Under the pieces are notes generated by a model. That model was not told the origin of the DNA and made no database searches. It saw nothing but the letters and a program-made list of their open reading frames with translations. This document shows, piece after piece, positions 59,411 through 64,000 of a stretch of DNA of 64,000 nt. Position 1 is the first letter of the stretch. Each line of letters begins with the position of its first letter. The DNA comes from Apostichopus japonicus. Taxonomy: Eukaryota > Echinodermata > Holothuroidea > Aspidochirotida > Stichopodidae. A program made the translations under genes and the position numbers. The DNA lies in contig NC_092569.1 of assembly GCF_037975245.1 (NCBI RefSeq), forward strand, positions 17,467,501-17,531,500, given 5' to 3'.

Positions 59411-59959
59411 GTATGTATGGTTTTGTAAGAAATTCCCAAGATAGTGATATATTCATGCATTTCTATACAAAAAAGAAAACAAAACCGTAAGGGTCAGGTC
59501 ATGGTTGTCAGCGTTTTTGAAATATCTATAAATATCAGATGATGAGAACTATTCAGGTCAACGCATGTTTCATTGCAACAAGTCTTTAAATTATGATGTG
59601 CGTTATTTACTTGCCAGTCGTACTTTTAGAACAAAATAGCTCGTTCAACATTCAAAATAGGTCCGCACGTTGAACTTACGTTCAACTTTGTTTTCTAGAA
59701 CGTGAATCATTTCAAGATATTTTATTATAAGTAATGCTGAAATTATCAGACTTCGAACACTGCTATTACATTATGATGGTATGTATTTCTTCAATAAAAA
59801 ATCAAGTAAATCATTCAAATGTCAAAATCCTGTCATATATTCACATTCCAAAACAAACGTCCAATGCTGTACTTTAATGGATAATATAAAACTAACAGAT
59901 TATATAAGGCTGTTTGTATCGGCTACGTTTACATGTTATACACATTTGTACTATTATAG

Positions 59960-60230
59960 GTCTTCCAGCGTCGATTGGATGGCAGTGTCGATTTCAACCG
60001 TAACTGGGAGGATTATAAAAACGGTTTTGGCTTTCCACATCGCGAATTTTGGCTGGGTAACGAGAAACTAGCTTACATAACAAACCAGAAGGATTACGAA
60101 ATTCGATTTGACTTTGTTTCAAAAAGCGGTGATCCATATTTCGCTAAGTACAACCTCTTCCGTGTGAGCGATGAAGGAACTTTGTACAGGCTGGTGGATG
60201 TTGGAGACTACGACTCGACAAGTACATTAA
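59960..60230 (+). CDS. FReD gene exon 4: middle of fibrinogen-related domain
   Basis: Acceptor ACTATTATAG|GTCTTC, donor ACATTAA|GTAAGT. It encodes VFQRRLDGSVDFNRNWEDYK, GFGFPHREFWLGNEKLAYIT and YFAKYNLFRVSDEG. QRR-DGS-DF-R-W-YK-GFG and EFWLGNE are family signatures. Phase 0 in, phase 1 out. Confidence 0.97.
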
Positions 60231-62311
60231 GTAAGTATTCTATGTCATTAACACTGTTCTATGCTATGTTGTTTAATATAATATTTACATATAGGTTAGA
60301 TGCATAATCGATGGACGTGTATGGTAAGCCCATAGAGGGCCATGATCCATGAAATCGATATAAATTATCGAACACATTGGCATATGTCAGCTTCTTGCAG
60401 TGTCATTGAACAGCATTCTCTTATGTACGATAAATATCTAAAGATTTCCCAACAAATGACATATTCTCAAACTGATTCACACAGAGATAACAGTAACTAC
60501 TGTAAATCTTTAAACGTGTACCACAGTAAATACTGGATTGTGCTGATAAATCTGATAAGTCGGTAGCATGTGCTATTTGGATTACAGTAAGAACTGAGGA
60601 TATGTGTTATTGCAAGAAATCCAGTGGTTGCCATATGTTAGAATTACACATATCCTTAGTTCTCAATGTAATCCTAATAGCACATGCTACCTATTTATAC
60701 CACGATCCAGTTTTTACTTTGGTGCAAACTTTAAGATTTACATTAGTTACTGTGTTCTCTGTGTGTATCGGGGGGATTCTCGTGCATCATTAGCCAAGTC
60801 AAATTGTAGTATGCTGATTAGAAGAAATCGGTATCTCCCGTTAAATAAACATATATAATATTCTCGTACTCTTATTGTCACATGTCAAAGTATAAACTCG
60901 TGATGAGACAAAACTGTAATATACGAAAAGAAAATCGACATATGTCGACCTAAAATCAAGAACAAATCTCCATTAATCGTGAGTATTGCGTGGTTTACAT
61001 ATGACATAATAGTACTTTAACTCTATTGAAATATTTTGGAATTTTGAACAGTATTAAAAACAATGACATATTGTTTTAGTGTCGGTAGAAAACTTCGTAA
61101 TTTGTTTTATCACAATGTTTTTATCTTTCAGCTGTTTGCAAACGTACGTTGTATATTGTGGGACATGTCAGCTGTACAGTATGCATATAAAACATGTATA
61201 TTTAATAAAGACACATAGGCACATAAACAGGAACATTTAATCATAACAGCATGTTTGAAAGCTAACAAAGACAAACCAAGTTCCCTACGCAAGTTAGACA
61301 CTCACATTTCAGTTCACGAGCCTTTACAAATATAACTTTGACTTTCAAATGACAGATGTTAACTAAAGATATAGTTTGCCTTTAAAAGCTAGTGTTATTC
61401 CCAAAAGATGTAATATGACTAGTTATTTTATATAACGTGAATGAACACCCTCCCAATATTTTTTATTTTTTTGAACAGTAGAAACTGAAATTGTAATTAC
61501 TGAACACCTGCATATTGTGTAAAGTAAGTGCCCTCACCACTCTTGTGTATTCAGGAGTGATACGTTGGAGAGCAAGAAAAACATGGCACTAATGGCACTA
61601 TATAAAGTAAATGATTAATAGAGATTAAACATTACCTATTTTCTTCATAAATGGATTGGACTAAGTTTAAACGAAAGTTTAAGAAATAACCCATTATATT
61701 AGTAGATAGAGATATTACTTGGGTTGATTTTCGTCGAAAACACTTTGTCATTGGTCATTGTTAAAACATGTAATTAAACGTTTGGTTTATTAGCACAAGG
61801 AGCTTCTCAATGACGACTGAATAAAAGGAAGTTACATGAATGTGTACCGTCCTTATTAAATGTATGCACTTTTAGCCTTTATTAACCACATTGAAAGACC
61901 AAAACTATATTCAAACAAGTTTATTACATTAAACAAAAAGACCCAAGCAAGACACAAATGATAGAAATGTTACAAAAGGAGTGGTAGGTTATTGTAGGCA
62001 TCTAGATATAATCATATGTCTACCTAATTACACAATGGTTAATTCGTGAGATTGTGAAGAGGGGTACAATAAGACAAGGAAGTCCAAATCCTGATCAATT
62101 AAAACCATCAAATTGTTCACAGTTCGGCCGAATATGTAATAAAATATAAAACAAAAACCGTTGTTTCCTATGAAATTATTACGAAATAAAATTTAAAAAA
62201 TTATCCAGTCGTCCGAAATCGGGAGGTTAATATGTTTCTTCTTTATATCTAGTAATATGCTGGTTGAATAATTAATAATCTCTGTTTTCTACATCGTGTC
62301 TTTCATAACAG
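60231..62311 (+). other. FReD intron 4
   Basis: Contains the 130-bp hairpin MITE. Nothing else was recognised. Confidence 0.6.
60562..60691. mobile_element. 130-bp hairpin MITE (FReD intron 4)
   Basis: GGTAGCATGTGCTATTTGGA and TCCTAATAGCACATGCTACC are the ends. The arms pair over about 46 bp with a few mismatches, leaving a loop of about 40 nt. If transcribed it would form a long pre-miRNA-like stem. Confidence 0.75.
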
Positions 62312-62541
62312 GTTACAATGCTTTGCCAACCAATAGAGGAATGGCTTTCTCAACAAGAGATCGTGACAATGACCTTTCTTCTACTTATCACTGCGCTAAT
62401 CATCATCGTAACGGTTGGTGGTTCAACGCTTGTTCTTATACTTATCCCAACTACCCATGGAGTACTGGTCCTCATTGGCATAACTTTCCCGGCGGTCATC
62501 ACAACATCCAATATATAGAAATAAAGATACGGCCTTTGTAA
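62312..62541 (+). CDS. FReD gene exon 5: calcium site, C-terminus and stop
   Basis: Joined to exons 1-4 this gives 261 residues with one FReD (about residues 51-261), the size of secreted ficolin/FREP-type lectins that recognise acetylated or microbial sugars (family knowledge). Acceptor is TTCATAACAG|GTTACA. Visible are GMAFSTRDRDND, with the Asp residues of the calcium site; HCANHHRNGWWFNAC, the second disulfide pair (NGWW instead of the usual GGWW); and IQYIEIKIRPL before TAA. The usual NLNG segment is replaced by SYTYPNYPWSTG. There is no collagen-like or coiled-coil stretch, so this is a minimal secreted FReD. Role in immunity or adhesion is inferred. Confidence 0.95.
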
Positions 62542-62735
62542 TGCAACAATATTCAATACGGTAAAAACTAGAACAAAAGCCAACAATCAGTTTGTACTAA
62601 AATTACGAGATGTCAAAGGTCACGGGCTATTATAGACAGTGAAAACAAGAAATTTCAAGAAACCTTACCTCCATCCTCCAGCTGACAAGACATGTGTAGG
62701 TGGTCTAGACTTTAAGAAAATATTATCTTCAAACA

Positions 62736-62741
62736 AATAAA
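62736..62741 (+). promoter_or_regulatory. Candidate polyadenylation signal of the FReD gene
   Basis: AATAAA lies 195 bp after the stop codon. A second AATAAA cluster occurs about 80 bp further on. The choice between them cannot be made from sequence. Confidence 0.4.
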
Positions 62742-63934
62742 TGATTTTCGATTGATATTCTCTTTAATATTTATATTAACTTCAATGACGATATCATGTT
62801 TTCTTTGCAAAAAAAATAAATAAAAAACATGAAATGGAGTGTTTGAAAGTCACCAAGTTTTGTTTCCATGAATGCATTTATAATTTTTCTCTTTGAATTG
62901 TTTGTATTGATGAAGCTTGTTTTAAAATCATTTCACAATAAGGATAATTATAAACCAGATTTAAAAACAAAAGTCAAAATAAAAGCTTTTCAGCTGATGT
63001 TCTTATATCAACATTTAGGTAAAAACCGATGGGTGTAGTTCCTTCGTATCATTACTGAAATGAAATGATTATCATGAAATAACTATTGACGAATAACGTT
63101 TTACAATACTACAATAAAATTGATTCAAGACTAGCATAATGTTTGTAAACTCTCATGATTACCCTACAATGTAATCATTACAATGCGTGGTGGGTGGATG
63201 CGGGGGAGGGGGGAGGTGAGGAGAGGGAGAATTATGTAAACTGGACGTTATAAGCGAGAGGCTATACGGAGAAAATACAGAAGGCATTGCATTGAATTGT
63301 ATTCTTTCTTGAGTTTCTTCTTTGTCCACTTTTGTTAACAGATAATCCTCAATACGTCTGTATAAACTTAAAATAAGTTTCTTTGAGTAAGATCTGTTAA
63401 GGGCAAAATCTTTTTGTTCTAAAGATTACTTTTTGAAGTTTAAAAAAGGATGACTATAGACACGTCAAATGGTAAAAACCATTAGATGCATACCTATAAT
63501 GCCCATGTCGTATTTCTATGCCACTTTTAATTTTGAGAGATATCCTTGTAAACACCTGAACAGAATCAAATAAAGTGGCTGCATTTCTTACCACAAAAAC
63601 ACATTGTTTCGATAGAACAGAAAACATAACAGGAAAATACATCGTATGGCCTCAAATGACATTTTACAACGATTAAATTGCAAAAAGTTCAAGAACAATT
63701 AGGATTGAATGTCCAATGTTATTTGCCGGATTAGTTCATAAGAGCCCTCGTATCTCCATTAAGTTAGATGTTCCGATCAGGTTGTGATCATCGTTACAAA
63801 CATATTCTTGACAAACTGTTTGGAGATGGAAAAAAATTATAACAAAAATATACAGCCCTCTTAATTTGAGCCTACTGACTATAGATTCCATTGTGAAAGT
63901 ACTCACGATTACAAGGTAAAACTTTATTGTTTTA
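62742..63934. other. Downstream of the FReD gene
   Basis: AT-rich, with a GGGGGAGGGGGGAGG tract near 63200. No gene was recognised up to the 23-bp repeat at the window end. Confidence 0.5.
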
Positions 63935-64000
63935 TCGGTACGCACATTTGATTACTCGGTACCGCACATTGGATTGATCGGTACGCATATTCGATTGATC
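63935..64000. repeat. Start of a 23-bp tandem repeat running off the window
   Basis: Three copies of TCGGTACGCACATTTGATTG-like sequence reach the last base; the array probably continues. Confidence 0.75.

Overview
This is animal nuclear DNA: AT-rich, with conventional GT-AG introns, many tandem repeats and small transposons. No bacterial, viral or organelle genes were seen. Two gene models can be read exon by exon. The fibrinogen-domain gene, the repeat families and the divergence from vertebrate proteins suggest an invertebrate deuterostome, most likely an echinoderm such as a sea cucumber. The taxon is an inference.

Minus strand, 51780 down to 21333: the 5' part of an ARFGEF gene (BIG1/BIG2 type, a brefeldin A-inhibited Arf guanine-nucleotide exchange factor of the trans-Golgi and endosomes). 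Twenty-one coding exons join in phase without a gap and give 1063 codons. They cover the DCB and HUS domains, the whole Sec7 catalytic domain and the start of the HDS region. The C-terminal third is missing. The last exon ends in a good donor, but no continuation was recognised in the 21.3 kb to its left.

Plus strand, 56237 to 62541: a complete five-exon gene for a 261-residue secreted protein with a signal peptide, an RNKR furin-type site and one fibrinogen-related domain (FReD).

Between the genes, about 290 bp upstream of the ARFGEF start and divergent from it, lies a 179-nt snRNA-like sequence (52072-52250). Its first 40 nt match the 5' end of U2 snRNA. The rest is not U2, but it has several hairpins, an Sm-like site and a GC-rich 3' terminal stem. 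A degraded relative lies at 53845-53945.

The rest is repeats. Positions 1-21332 hold three large tandem arrays (about 367-bp, 121-bp and 125-bp units), a tRNA-type SINE and no recognisable exon. ARFGEF introns hold minisatellites (67-bp, 61-bp, 17-18-bp units), two tRNA-derived SINE families, a 1.66-kb foldback element with long inverted termini, hammerhead-like Penelope-type motifs and hAT-like MITEs.

The most unusual items are these: the U2-headed chimeric RNA; a 61-bp minisatellite in ARFGEF intron 13 in which most units carry a branch point, acceptor, in-frame 33-nt mini-exon and donor; a 141-nt exon-like, phase 1-1, membrane-segment-coding block in intron 1; and an isoleucine at a Sec7 position linked to brefeldin sensitivity.
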